NCBI RefSeq assembly: GCF_020085105.1
Contig: NC_058043.1
Span: 5,213,667 to 5,277,666, forward strand
DNA: 64,000 nucleotides
Reading direction: 5' to 3'
From: Siniperca chuatsi
Taxonomy: Eukaryota > Chordata > Actinopteri > Centrarchiformes > Sinipercidae
Shown here: positions 1 through 15,000 of the stretch, piece after piece
Layout: each line of letters begins with the position of its first letter
Position numbering within the stretch: position 1 is the first letter of the stretch
Position numbers and translations under genes: made by a program
Notes under the pieces: model-generated
What the model was told of the DNA's origin: nothing
What the model saw: only the letters and a program-made list of their open reading frames with translations
Database searches by the model: none

Positions 1-2
1 GT

Positions 3-215
3 AATTCAGTCTGGACCAAAGCAGTGGATGCCACTAGTGTGACTGAAGACACAGACATGGCTGAGCTCCCAGCGACCCTCCAGTGGTTCCATCCCTCCGT
101 CGCCACGGTTACACACACAGGACACAGAGAAGAGTTATATGTGTCAGGGAACTCCGTCTCCATGACGACAGTAAACAGGTCTGTCAGTGTGACTTACACA
201 CTGGTGAAACATTAG
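3..215 (+). CDS. possible terminal exon of an upstream gene (unrecognised)
   Basis: An open frame runs in from the left edge and ends at a TAG at 213-215. A TTCAG at 5-9 could be a splice acceptor, giving an exon from position 10. The peptide (…LPATLQWFHPSVATVTHTG… and …TTVNRSVSVTYTLVKH at the end) has no family I recognise. It lies only 75 bp before the cimip1 start codon and overlaps the X-box-like and forkhead motifs I assign to that promoter. It may therefore be a chance open frame in promoter DNA. Upstream sequence or a transcript would decide. Low confidence. Confidence 0.2.
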   Translation, partial: NSVWTKAVDATSVTEDTDMAELPATLQWFHPSVATVTHTGHREELYVSGNSVSMTTVNRSVSVTYTLVKH

Positions 216-290
216 CCGGACAGAGAGAAAGAAACCACACACACACATGCACACACACTCTCTCTCTCTCACACACACTGGTCAGGACAG
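95..290 (+). promoter_or_regulatory. cimip1: probable cimip1 promoter with X-box-like and forkhead motifs
   Basis: Positions 156-169 read GTCTCCATGACGAC, which fits all 14 positions of the RFX X-box consensus RYYNYYATRRNRAC. A second, imperfect site (GTCGCCACGGTTAC, 12 of 14) is at 99-112. GTAAACA, a forkhead core of the FOXJ1 type, is at 171-177. RFX factors and FOXJ1 are the standard activators of motile-cilium genes, and the motifs lie 115-195 bp before the start codon of a ciliary gene. A CA/CT-rich low-complexity stretch (234-279) separates them from the ATG. Motif matches are seen directly; function is inferred. Confidence 0.55.
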
Positions 291-3289
<2,999 letters not shown>

Positions 3290-4500
3290 CTAGAAGCCAC
3301 CATTCTGTATTGTCTTGGCTAATCACTGACTCAGTACTGGACGTGGAGGAAAAACAGAGGGCTTATGACCATGTAGATTATTGAAGTGAGCATTAAGGAT
3401 GTACCATTAAATAAAAACATACATGAAATCAACCATGAAATTATATATATTTTTAAAAAAGCACTTCATTTGTGTGTCATAATTCCAGATGTGGTAGGAA
3501 TGTTCCTTTATGTCCTTCCATAACCGTTGTTCTTCATTATTATACAGTTCACAGAGGTTGGAGGCAGCTCCCTCCAGCAAAATAGTCTTTAGAAATGCAC
3601 AGAGCCATGTTTGTTCTTTGATCTTTCCTGCATCATTTCAGTAACATCCAGTAGTTATTATTTGCTTCCTGAGCTTAGACCCAGTGTTTTTATTGTAGTT
3701 TAACATCACATCACATCACTGGATCACAAGGGATATTATCACCTATAATCTTAACCAAGGGCTTTGTCGGTGTTCTTTCCCAGAAACCCTTTAGGGCAAT
3801 GCTAAATCATGTGGAGAAATGTAGTCTTGTCTTGTCTGCTTGCCAGCAGAGGTCGGTGTTAAGAACAGTAGCCAATACAATTCTGATGCAATTTTGGCCT
3901 TCTGTCTCACCTCAGAATCTCAGTTTCTGAAACCTGATGACAGTTATGATTACAGATAAGAGTGTTTTGTCCTTTGACATCTCATTTGCAAATTCTTATT
4001 ACCAATATCATATATCTCTTGATTTAAATATCTGCAGTTATTCTTAATTTACGTGATGTGTATTTCTTATATGTTGTAGTAAGTTTTTATACCCTTAGAT
4101 TCACAGTTTGCCAGTCTGCATGGCCAATTCCTCAACTCAAATTTATTCAGAAACTGATTTTGATGAATAATTGAGAAAACAATTGTAAAGCCCCCCCATC
4201 ACTCAAAAATGTCACAGTCATTGCACAATACCAGACGCTGTACAATGTAATTTGGCAGAAAGCTGATATGAAACAGGTAATACTACTACTACTACTATTG
4301 CTACTGCAACAAATAATAATAATAATAATAATGATGATGATAATGATAATAATAGGCTAATACATTTCCATGTACATACAGCAATAATAGCAACATGTTA
4401 ATAATTATGTAAGTGTATAACAATAATAAATGTGTGTAAACGATTGTTAATAATAACCATAACTTAAAAAGATAGTTCAAAACACTGTTTGCTCTTTTGT
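3290..4500. other. cimip1-chmp4b intergenic stretch
   Basis: Contains the cimip1 3' UTR (an AATAAA occurs at 3410-3415) and AT-rich DNA with short ATA/ACT trinucleotide runs near 4279-4350. No further gene or clear mobile element was seen. Confidence 0.5.
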
Positions 4501-4519
4501 GAAATTCCCCTTGACAGTG

Positions 4520-4751
4520 TGTCTCACGCATGAGTCACGTAACAGCGCTGACGTAATGACATCACGAGGCCTGTATGGAAAGGCGGAAGAAGAGACGAAA
4601 ACAACAACAGCGGCAGCATATCTCCTGTTCGGCGACAATAGTTGAAGAGAAAGACAACAGAGCAATTTAACGATTACCTGTTCGGTATCACAAAGTGCCG
4701 GCGGTATCTGAACGGTTAATCCACCCGTTATTGTTTACATTTAATAACAAA
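4520..4751 (+). promoter_or_regulatory. chmp4b: chmp4b promoter and 5' UTR with AP-1 and CRE-like sites
   Basis: TGAGTCA (4531-4537, AP-1 type), TGACGTAA (4549-4556) and TGACATCA (4557-4564, both CRE/ATF type) cluster about 190-220 bp before the ATG, in the most GC-rich part of this region. The start site is not visible, and no TATA box was found at a convincing distance. Confidence 0.5.
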
Positions 4752-7700
4752 ATGTCGTTGTTTGGTAAGTTATTCGGCAGCGGGGGTAAGGGTGGGAAAG
4801 CGCCGACACCCCAGGAGGCTGTCCAGCGACTCAGAGAGACCGAGGAAATGTTGGCTAAAAAACAGGATTTTTTGGAGAAGAAAATCGACCAGGAGCTCAT
4901 GACGGCGAAGAAGAATGGCACGAAAAACAAACGAGGTGAGGAAAAGCTCCTAAACTTCGTGGTTTCACGGGTTAGTCAAACCGCTAGTTAGTTTGGTAGT
5001 TAGCCCGCAGGCTAACGAACGAGGAAGGAACAGGAAAGTTGGCAGTTGACAGGCTGCCTACCTGAATACAGGTCTGTCCACACGGCCGCCTGACTCCATT
5101 TTTAAATGTCTCTTTTTAAGGGCAGCACAGTCTTAGTACTAATGCTAAAGAATAAAACAACCAGACAGAAACATGACAGGCAACGAATGAGCTTAAAACG
5201 TTAAAGAGCGAGAGTTATTAAACTAAAGTTTTAGCGAAACATACACACACTACTGATATTGTTTGTAAGTCGTCAAGCAAAGCTGTAACCTCCAAGACTG
5301 TGTTAAATTCACTGATTTAGTGACAAATCAGCCAAAATTAAACAAAAGTTTGAAAAAAAATGTGATCTGCGACGTGCTTTTAGTAATATAACTAACGTAT
5401 TAGGTAAAAGTATCCAGGTATTACACTTAATATTTGCATATTAAAAGTTTGTACTTTATTTGTCTGTGTCTTCATATTGTATTTATACTACTGCTACTTC
5501 CGTCTACTCCATATGTATGTATGATTGTGCCTCTCGTCTATTACCATTATATTCAAGTTAACAGAGTTAAGGTGCACCTACAGCTGTATTTCCAGAATCC
5601 TCAAAGGCTTTTCTAATCATCTGTCATTCACTATGACATGCATATATTTTTCTGGTACAAAAAGAGCAAAGTGACATGTCATTTGGAAAATAGATTAAAA
5701 ATATTTTTTTTATCATGCAGCAGATGGAAACTTTCTGATCCAAAGAGTTTTAAGTCTTTGGGGATTCTGTAAGTAACTTTTAAAAAGAGTGTCCTTGTGC
5801 GTTTTTCTAAGATTGTCCTTTTCACATTAAATATTTGTAGCCTTTTAGCCCTGTGAGTGCCACCATTTGAAGCATGTTGTCAAATGTAGATGCATTCACA
5901 CATATACGTATGCAATGGGACTACAACTTATATTCTATGAAATGTCAAAATTTACGCCATGGCACGACAGGTAGCTTATCTTTTATCGAGCAAATACACG
6001 TCATAGGGAGAGGCCAGGACGACCTGTAAGTTTGTGGCTGATCACTGTCAACGACAGATTATGATCCGGTTTATGCCTCAGCAAGTTTCGACTGTGTCTG
6101 TGAAGGCTGTGACACTGGTATAATACTGTTAAGGCCTATAGCTCATGTGCTCAGTCACAGCACTATTGCGAAGATGAAATATAAACCAGCAAGTTCAGTT
6201 TAAGGCCTATGAGACACTCAGACACTTAACAGCAATTTAAACTCTTTTTAAAAAGCAGGATTTACCAACTTTGTCATGGCAGCAATAATGTGATACGATG
6301 TCATTATCCAGCGTGGGTATCCAGATACAGATTGTATGTTAACATCAGGCGGAGATGGGGTATCAAACTACGACTGGGAAAATAAAAATCCTACAGGATG
6401 TTGTCATGTTAGTCAGGCTTCCTCCATACATTTATATTTCACTGTATCACTGCTACTTTATTTTATTAAGATTTGCCATACTTTTGAGCACTTTCTCCAG
6501 TCATATTGTAACCCTATAAATGTGGGTTGAATCGATGACGTTGATGAATCGTCCCAGCTCTACTTGTTAGCCCGGTGATGTTTTATCATTAACGAAAATA
6601 ACACAGCCAACAATTCCTATTACCGCGAAAAACGTTCATTAGCAGTTTTATTTTGATTAGCTACATGGGAGCACTGTTGTACAGGTCAAACAGAGGCAGA
6701 GCAACCACAGCAGGACCTGCAAACTGTCTGCTAGCTGTAGCTACTGTGGACATGGCTTGCTATACCAACATTAGATAGTCAACCTCCTGAAGCATGACCA
6801 GCAGTTATTGAACGTGACTGACAAAGAAGAAACTGGTTCAACTGAAACGAGATCACACACATTATATTCTTCGTGCTTCAGCTCTTACTGCAGTGACGTT
6901 TTCAGCTTTTGGAGTACGAGACCAATAACACATTTGTTGCATTTGCTTAGTGCACAGGGGCGGGTGCTTTAAGCACAGTATAACTGTGAGTTTTTCAAAA
7001 TATTGTGATAATAACATTGACCGTGATATTTTTGGCCACAATAATTGTGGCAAGAATTTATGATATGACACACCCCTAATTACATAGAGCCAGATTGCCA
7101 GCTGTGGTTGCTGGGAGATCTGTGATGCAACCACAAATCCTCTCTAGGAAAAAGGCACTAACACTCAGACCAGTAGCACTGTGAGCTCATTTACAACTGG
7201 TTTTGAAAGTCCGTTTCTGCATTACATGGTACACCAGCTTCCAACCCTGAAACCTGATTTTCAGCATAGTTCATCTTGTCATTTAGCCTCCTTCTAGCCG
7301 GGGGATGAATAACAATACACACAATCGATAGAATCCTCACAGTAAACATACCAAATGTATGATAACAGCATCTGCACGATGGCTCTCTTAGGTTTAACTA
7401 CTTGTTATTTCCATATTTTACGACAATGCTTCGCCTCCTTCTTCCTGTTTGACATCAGGTATTTTAATAATACTCTTTGGCTTTGTTTAACATTTTCCAC
7501 TTCAGTTTTTCCTCCAAGCTATAGAGAGTTGAAGCAATCAGGAAAGAACTGAAGAATGACATCATGGTGAGAAAACGGCTATGTAACAGCAACTAATACA
7601 TTATGTCAGCAGTATATTCCTAAATACAGACAACCCATCATCAAAAGCCCGTTTCTCAAGTTAATATTCCACAACAGCCAGTTAATGGATTAATTTCTCC

Positions 7701-10700
7701 AAAGTGTCAGTAACAATAACTCCAGCTCTGACACTGACTCATGTATCTTACATTTCAGTTGATTCGAGCTCATGTCGTGACCACACAACAGACAAAACGG
7801 ATTGTACCTGTGAATCGGACTTTACGCCTAGGGACTGTACTACTGTAAACTGCCACTGAGGTCAAGTGGTCAGTAGAAAAGAGGAAAACAGGAAAAACAA
7901 AGGGTCACAGAGTTAAAGTGGCCTTGTGAAATTCAAAGGGGTGGTCTGAATGCAGCTGTGCAACCCAGATAATCTAATAATCATTTGTGTGATGTTGGGT
8001 AACGATGTTATCAGTCCAGGAATAGGGTCGGTGCTGATGCTAATCTGATGAAACTGGAACTGTTAGCTGCTGTCTGGCTCCTGGTGGACCAGACCAACCA
8101 CATACAGTAGATTGATAAGTGTGTGTGTGTGAGATAAAGTATTGTATTCGTCTTTATTCTTTATCAGACATGTTCTGAATTTTCTGATATTTTAGAAGTT
8201 CTTGTACAGTTACATGTAACATTTAAGAACGTTGGCTTCACTTTTTATATGAAAACATGTTCTGTAAATGTGTATTTCTCAGTGATGTACTTGAAGAGTC
8301 ATGTTGGTGGCTGTGTGAGGCTGTATTTAGGCACAGCGGTGCTTTGAGCTGTATGCTAACATCAGCATGCTAACATGCTCATAATAAAAATACTAACATG
8401 CTGATGTTAAGCAGGTATAATGTTGTACCGTGTTCACCATCTTAATTTAGTGTGTTAGCATGCTAACATTTGCTAATGAGCACTATACACAAGGTACAGC
8501 TGAGACTGACCAACATTGCCACTGCGCTAGAATGGCTAAAAAAAACTCAGTCATCACATTGGAACTATAATCGAACATTTAAATGATAATAAACCCATTC
8601 CTTTTCATTGTCAGTCGTATACCATAAATTGAATCAGTCTTTGAGGTTTGTGTTTACAAGCCAAGATCACATTTCAGCATCCATGTTAACAGGAAACCTG
8701 GTGTTCTTTTTCAATTTAAGGGAATACGAATAACTAGGTTAATACAGGAAGACGTTTTTAATTGTTTGTACATTTGCGTGACACAGATCTTGGACAGGGA
8801 AAGCATCGCTGTGTCTGAATCTGATAACGGCAGACTGCCTAACACTGAACTTTCCACTAGGTCATCTTAACTGTAGTTCAGAAATTATTTCAGTTACCTG
8901 TTGCTGCTCAAGAGGGCGACAGCAAGTAGAAAGTAATTTACTCAAATCCTAATCTTAACTAACATTAACTTTGATCTTTTTAAAAAGCTTAACCTTATGT
9001 AACTTCTATCTCATCTTCTAATCTTGATTCTAAAATGAAAGTATTATCCAGACACACACCAGCATACAAACTTATCTCTTGTTACTTCATTTCTTCCCCC
9101 CTCCTCCCCACATATGACTCAGCAGGCTTTGGTCACCAGCTCCCTTGATGAGGTGATTTTCCATGTCAGCACCAAAGGGAAATTCCCTGTGTTCTGGTTT
9201 AGATAATTGTTTATGTGTATTTAAACTTACATGTAGAACGGCAAGTGCCAAAACATACTGTGGCACAGATCACAGAGAGATACTGACATGCTACATATGG
9301 AATACAGTAAAAAAGAGAGCTGAAACAATTAGTGAATTTATGGATTGGTTAACTGACAGAGTGGTAGTTGACAACAATTTTAAGACTCGAGTCATTGTTT
9401 AAGTAGCAAAATTGCAGAAATGCCAAACATTCACTTGTTCCAGCTTAAAATGTGCAGATTTCTGGCTTTTCTCTCTTTTATATCATTGTAAATTCAATGT
9501 CTTTGGATTTTAGTTGGTCTTACAAAAGAAACGTGAAAACGTCACCTTGGGCTCTTAGAACTAGGGTTGGGCCGATGGCTGACAGTCATCAACCGCTGAG
9601 CCCTCTACTGTCGTAACATTGTGATTTAAAAGCTTACCTACAGAGTGAACTCTCCCGTTCTCTCCCAGGAACCTAAATTTCATAAAGGTAGTAGTCGGAC
9701 TACTACGTCTACCAAACATGAAGCAAAGTGCTACACCATGGTGATTTGCCACCGTCACGGATCAATATCTGCTCACATTCGCTAGGCTGACTGCCTTTTT
9801 TTGTTTTCTCACTGGTATAATCTGCAGTTACATCACTATGACTAGTATTTAAAGTATCTTTTATAATCAGATGGTCGTCTTCCAGAGAGAAATAGTGAGA
9901 GGACAAACCTAAAACCTGATGGAAGCATACTGCGCCTGCAGGCAGAGATTTGGCTCCGATAGGATTTTCTCAGATTAACGGAGTCCTGCTCCATTATGAC
10001 AAACACTGTAATTCAACATGCAACAGTTCACTGCAGCTCATCTCACAGCAGCACAGCTCCTCCTTCTCCAAATCTGTCCTTCCAACACTCACACAAAGCA
10101 AGCTGCTTCTGCTGCATTGTCACGTAGTACCTAAGGTCCGCTGGTCAGGGCTTCGTGTTCTGGTTGTGCTGTGGCTTGTTGCGTCTCTGTCAAAGTTCCA
10201 AAGTTCAATGTCTCCAAGCAGACAGACTTTGTCAATGTTTTTGGGCTTCAGTTATGCATGCTACTGAATTATCTGTTTGTCTCTCTCTGGTTGTCTCTCT
10301 CTTTTTCACGCTTCAACTGGAAGCTTTACATTTTAAACTCTTAATTTAGTCCTGGAAGAAAAAAAAGCCTTCTTAAAATCAAAATCCTTATCAACACCCA
10401 CTGGTTTGTTTTTAGATTGAGAACATGGCAGGAATTTAAAACGGCCACTTCAATAAGAGGTTGTACCTGTCTCCTGAACTAACTTTGTCTTTCTGTCCAG
10501 CTGCTCTACAGGCCTTGAAGAGGAAAAAGCGTTATGAGAAGCAGCTGGCTCAAATCGACGGGACGTTGTCTACCATTGAGTTCCAGAGGGAGGCGCTAGA
10601 GAATGCCAACACCAACACAGAAGTCCTCAAGAATATGGGGTTCGCTGCCAAGGCAATGAAGGCTGCACACGAAAACATGTAAGAGACATTTAGAAACAAG

Positions 10701-11729
10701 TAACGTTTTTTTTGTAAGTAAGTATTATGAGTTACTGCAGTAACTCATAATACTTACTTATATTGAGACATGTTTCTATTTCTACATACATTTTCATGTC
10801 ATCTCTCTCTCTGTGTCCTCATGTTTCACAGGGACATAGACAAAGTAGACGATCTGATGGCGGACATCACAGAACAACAGGAAGTAGCTCAAGAAATCTC
10901 AGATGTAATTTCCAGACCGATCGGTTTCGGAGAAGAGTTCGATGAGGTGAGAACATAGACCAGGACCATTTTTGGAACACATGAACCTTACCTGCGTTGC
11001 AACCGTTGGAACCAGGGTCTAAATTTAGTTCATCTGCCATAGTTGATCTGGGGCTAAAACTTTCTGATGGCCTGAAACTATCAGGGGGAATTTATAGCAT
11101 AAACATCACCAACTGGTCAGACACAAACCTTACAGCTGCTACAACTTGTGTACAGCTTTATTCACTCACCAAACAAGCACTGGTAGACTCTAGTATCAAT
11201 ATTAGGACCTCTGCATGTCCCCTTTGCATCCATTCATTAGTCTTAGTTGTTTGGAAACTCAGGAGTGAGGTGCTTGGAGAAGACACTTACTGCTGTACAT
11301 GTGCTGTGTTATTAATCTGTGCTGAGCTGTAGACTTGAGGCTTGTACTCAAGTCGCAAAAATGAGGATGTGCAACTCGACTTTGACTCGTCTGCTGTGAG
11401 ACTTGACTTACTTGAGACTAAAATGACTGAAGACTCGACTTGCAAAAACCTGAGGAGACTTCAATTGTTGAACCATAAATATTGAAGAATACAGTATTGT
11501 GCGTAGTCGTGCCTTTTGGAGCAATGCCAAACTGTCACAAATAATTAATAACCTAATAAGTATGCATGCAATGTCGCCATAACCTGTACACTTTCAGTTG
11601 CAGCTGCTGGCACCAGAATAAAATGGAGAAAACTCTAAATTCAGATGAGAAAAATTAGCCTTTCATTCTAAAATTAAGTAGTCTATGTTTGAGGTGTGCC
11701 TACCCAAAACTGATTGCTTGATTACTTAC

Positions 11730-11792
<63 letters not shown>

Positions 11793-12253
11793 CAGGATGA
11801 GCTTATGGCTGAGCTGGAGGAGCTGGAACAGGAAGAGCTTGACCAGAATCTTCTGGAAATCGAAGGAACAGAGGACGTTCCTCTACCCAGTGTACCATCT
11901 ACATCACTACCATCTAGACCAGGTATTAATTCAATTCAATTCAGTTTTATTTATATAGCGCCAATTCATAACAGAAGTTATCTTATTGCACTTTTCCTAT
12001 AGAGCTAGACCGTACTCTTTATAATATTACCGTATATATAATATTATAGTATTATATGTCACTTTCATAAAAATTCTATTTCATTCACACATGAACAACA
12101 CTATGCAGCATACCATCCACATCACTAAAATCTACACAAAAAGATAATTAAATTTCATGCTTTATTTCTGTTTGCTCCTTTTTTTTAGCCAAGAAGAAGG
12201 AGGAAGAAGACGAAGACGACATGGCGGACCTCGAGGCCTGGGCAGCTAACTAA
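4752..12253 (+). CDS. chmp4b: charged multivesicular body protein 4b (ESCRT-III Snf7/VPS32), 5 exons
   Basis: Exons: 4752-4935, 10501-10678, 10832-10946, 11796-11922 and 12189-12253 (stop TAA). Phases agree and the spliced frame is 669 nt, or 222 aa; human CHMP4B has 224. The N-terminus MSLFGKLFGSGGKGGKAPTP and basic helices (LKRKKRYEKQLAQIDGTLST) are diagnostic of the CHMP4 core, whose helices polymerise on membranes to drive endosomal sorting, abscission and membrane repair. An acidic linker (ELEELEQEELDQNL) leads to a C-terminal amphipathic helix, DMADLEAWAAN, matching the ALIX Bro1-binding site (conserved L and W). No frameshift or missing region. Intron 1 is 5.6 kb and repeat-rich, intron 2 is 153 bp with a perfect palindrome, and the exon 4 acceptor follows a 60-bp TG tract. 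Fish often have two chmp4b copies; which one this is cannot be told here. Confidence 0.97.
8350..8520. repeat. dispersed AGCATGCTAACATG-type repeat
   Basis: Imperfect direct and inverted copies of GCATGCTAACAT and CATGCTGATGTTAA occur at 8351-8375, 8393-8412 and 8453-8470. The pattern resembles a common fish interspersed repeat. No coding potential. Confidence 0.5.
9420..9555 (+). repeat. dispersed repeat family (GTCACCTTGGGCTCT-type), copy 1
   Basis: Shares TTTATATCATTGTA and the terminal CACCTTGGGCTCT core with related stretches at 30655-30900 and 51045-51235, and in reverse orientation at 40540-40705. Non-coding and decayed; probably a non-autonomous transposon family. Confidence 0.5.
10715..10760. 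repeat. perfect 46-bp palindrome in chmp4b intron 2
   Basis: Two 23-base arms meet with no spacer at CTG|CAG (10737/10738). Arm 1 begins TAAGTAAGTATTATGAG and arm 2 is its exact reverse complement. It lies 36 bp after the exon 2 donor in a 153-bp intron. Confidence 0.98.
11330..11470. repeat. degenerate GACTTGA-type repeat
   Basis: Repeated ACTTGAG, GACTTG and ACTCGACTT words fill this part of chmp4b intron 3, resembling a low-copy decayed minisatellite common in fish introns. No gene seen. Confidence 0.4.
11731..11790 (+). repeat. (TG)30 microsatellite at the chmp4b exon 4 acceptor
   Basis: Sixty bases of uninterrupted TG end five bases before exon 4 (TTCAG at 11791-11795). Confidence 0.97.
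11933..12040 (+). mobile_element. teleost interspersed repeat at the exon 4 donor (LINE/SINE tail type)
   Basis: TTTTATTTATATAGCGCCAA (11945-11964) followed by TAGACCGTACTCTTTATAAT (12007-12026) is a very common fish repeat 3' region. It starts within about ten bases of the chmp4b exon 4 donor. Family name not assigned. Confidence 0.5.
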
Positions 12254-14700
12254 ACTAGCTTGCCCTGCTAGCTAGCCAGTGCCCCTCTCCTGTCTGTCTC
12301 TGTGCTACCAGGCTGGTCCCAGACATCTGGAAGAGAGACAGGGACTCTGGGCTGCTGAGCTGGCTGCTGCCATGCTGCTCTGTCTTAAAGCCTACGTCCC
12401 AATATCTAACCATACCCCAGCCCTAAAGTATGCACTTGTGCACATAATCACTGACTTAAAATGAAATGAACCCAGGCTTTTCTTCTCTGATTAATGTTAC
12501 GGTAAGAATCTCTTTGCTTCAGCTGCACACTCCTCTGTTTCTAAAGGGCATAGAGCAAATGTCATGCCCTAACAGCCTGTGGTTATGTATATCAAAGTTC
12601 CCTTTGTGAGGAAATAGAGCGCTCTTAGGTCAGGAGCGTGCAAGTGCATACTTCTAGGGCAGGGTGGAGGTACAGTGCGAGGCTTGTTTCCAGGAGGAAT
12701 GTGAAGAATCAACAAATGTGTCGATGGGAAAAAGCAAAAACAGAAAGACAACATTACTCAGCCCTTTTTCTGCTTCCTACGTTGTCATCTCACTGCTCTA
12801 CTACAATGATGACAACAATCCAACAACCCATCGTCTACACCATCGCTGCAAAATCTTAACAGCAGCAAAAGAATGATGAAAATGTAGGCCTTTCTCATTG
12901 AAATATTGCTGTCAAACTTCAAAATGATGACATATTACAGCAGTGGAAACATCTAGAGGTTTCCACTGCGGGCTTCTTGGTCACGCATTACTTGTGACTC
13001 CTCGTCACAGGCAGACATGAGTGTGAAAAGTTAAATTTCTCGTTTTGCTTCATTTGAAAGATTTTCAGATGTTTCAAGAGGTAAAAGTAAACAATATTTC
13101 GCGAAAAAATAAGACAAAATTCTGAAAAAAAAAATAAAAATATAATCTTTTGTTATCCCCTTAAATTGTCTTGTGATCCCTGAAATATATCTTTGGAGCC
13201 TTTGGGTAGTTGGGAACCATTGCTTGAGGGTGCTAATTAGGTACTTTGTGTAGTAGATGTGGATGGAATAAGCTTTATTTAATAGTGGATGATTTGTCTT
13301 GAGCCTAGAATTTTTTAGATCAGTCAGCGCTACAAAAACAAGCTCAAGCTCGGCCTCTGCTGCTTCGACTTGGGCCATCCTTTATATGTTCTCTGATACC
13401 ATGCAAGTACTATACTAAATCACTGGAATACCCAGGTTGGATGGTGTTGATTCACCCAAATTACGAAAGAAAGAAAAAATCTCACTTACCTTTAGTGGTA
13501 TCTAGTCAACCAATTTGTCCAGGAATTTCATTTGTGGCATTGAAAAGCAGAATTAAAAAAAAATCATCATTAACTCATCTCTCTATAACCAATGTCTCCA
13601 TCACTCTGGATCATCCACAGAACACACTGGCAACAGTTTTCATAGAGACTAATTTCTACCAAAGAAATAGTCCCTGTGAAAACTGAACCCCGCAAATAAA
13701 AATAAAACTATTTGCGTGGCTAAATACCACTAGAGGTAAGTCAGTAAACTGGGTTGTAATTTGGGTGAACCGTTCCTTTAACAAGACAGCAAATGTTAGT
13801 TAGCTAGCTGAAATTTTCTAAATACAAAACTCAGATGGATTAGTAGAAAGTTGGTCATTTCTCAGTCAAACACTGCGCTGATATCAACCAAAGCTACTCT
13901 GTTATATTATGACACTTCATACATTGTTAGGAGAAAATGACCTCCAATATGGCTGCCAGAGGGCACATTACAACACCTTGGAAGTTTCACGTGCCTGACA
14001 CCTCCAGCGCCTTGTCTGTCTGTGGTTTAACAGTGATGTACTCTCCTAAAATCCTACATTGGTTGAATTTAAAGATAATGTGCATGAGTGTGTGCGATGT
14101 TTTTTCAGCCTTTTGACACAGTGACCTCTTGTGAATATTTAATCAAATTGAGGAGATGGTGAGCTGGAGTTTTTCCATTTGCTCTTGACTCACTTGTAGT
14201 GCAAGATTGATTTAAACTATTGAGAGACGAACATGAGACATTGGTTCCATGTTGGTTGATAAAACGGCTATAGCTACACTTTCCTCCTCCTATCAGCAGA
14301 CACGTTTATGCATGGATGGATTGGGGTCGATCCAGAATCAAACAAATGGCTGAGACTGTAATTTAAACATGACCTAAAGTCAAGTCAACTTGACCTTAAA
14401 TAAATAGATTAAAAGAAATACTGATTTGAAACCGTATTTGTGAGCGGGTCGACCCCAGTCCTAATATTTAAAGACAAACTATTGAAAAGAAACTTGCAAA
14501 TGTCAATATAGTTTGTTTTTCTTTTTTTCCGTTTACCTCAAATATCACTCATATTCTAGCTGGCTGTACAGAAAGTGTGACATGTAGCCAGTTCTGCTCA
14601 GAGCTGTATAAAGACGTTGGACATGGGAGATTTTCCACGTGGCAGCAATGTTGCTCTGTGACTGGGGTTGTATACAGTTTATCTTAATAAAGTTGGGATT
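12254..14700 (+). other. chmp4b: chmp4b 3' UTR and downstream region
   Basis: Follows the stop codon. AATAAA hexamers occur at 13695-13700 and 14686-14691 (in CTTAATAAAGTTGG); the second is the better-looking polyadenylation signal. No other gene was recognised; open frames here lack family motifs. Confidence 0.4.
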
Positions 14701-14839
14701 TGATGCAAGTATCGGCACTGTAGCATCTGTTCATACCTTCATCAATCAGTGACCATCTGAAACTTGGTTGTGTATAGTTAGCAGTGTACCCTGGTATTCA
14801 GGCTTCTTGTCTTTCTCATGATCATCTCTCATCCGTTTC

Positions 14840-15000
14840 AAGTACTTTAGTACGATTTTGAGGTAGTTGGACTTTACTTGAGTTTTTCCACTTTATGTTA
14901 CTTTATACTTATACTCCACTACATTTCAAAGGCAAGGAAATATTGTACTTTTTACTCCACTACATGTAATTGACTTAATTGACTTAATTTTCAGATTAAG
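14840..15000. repeat. dispersed ACTCCACTACATTTCA-type repeat
   Basis: Two copies of TACTCCACTACAT (14914, 14955) sit in a TACTTGAGTTTTTCCA-type context that recurs in many fish genomes. Non-coding. Confidence 0.5.

Larger units (their letters stand above)
4936..10500. other. chmp4b intron 1, non-coding
   Basis: AT-rich intron with no convincing internal gene. It holds dispersed teleost repeats: a motif ending in GATATGACACACCCCTAAT near 7060-7080, the AGCATGCTAACATG-type repeat at 8350-8520, and one copy of a scattered family at 9420-9555. Short open frames here have no recognisable family. Confidence 0.6.
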
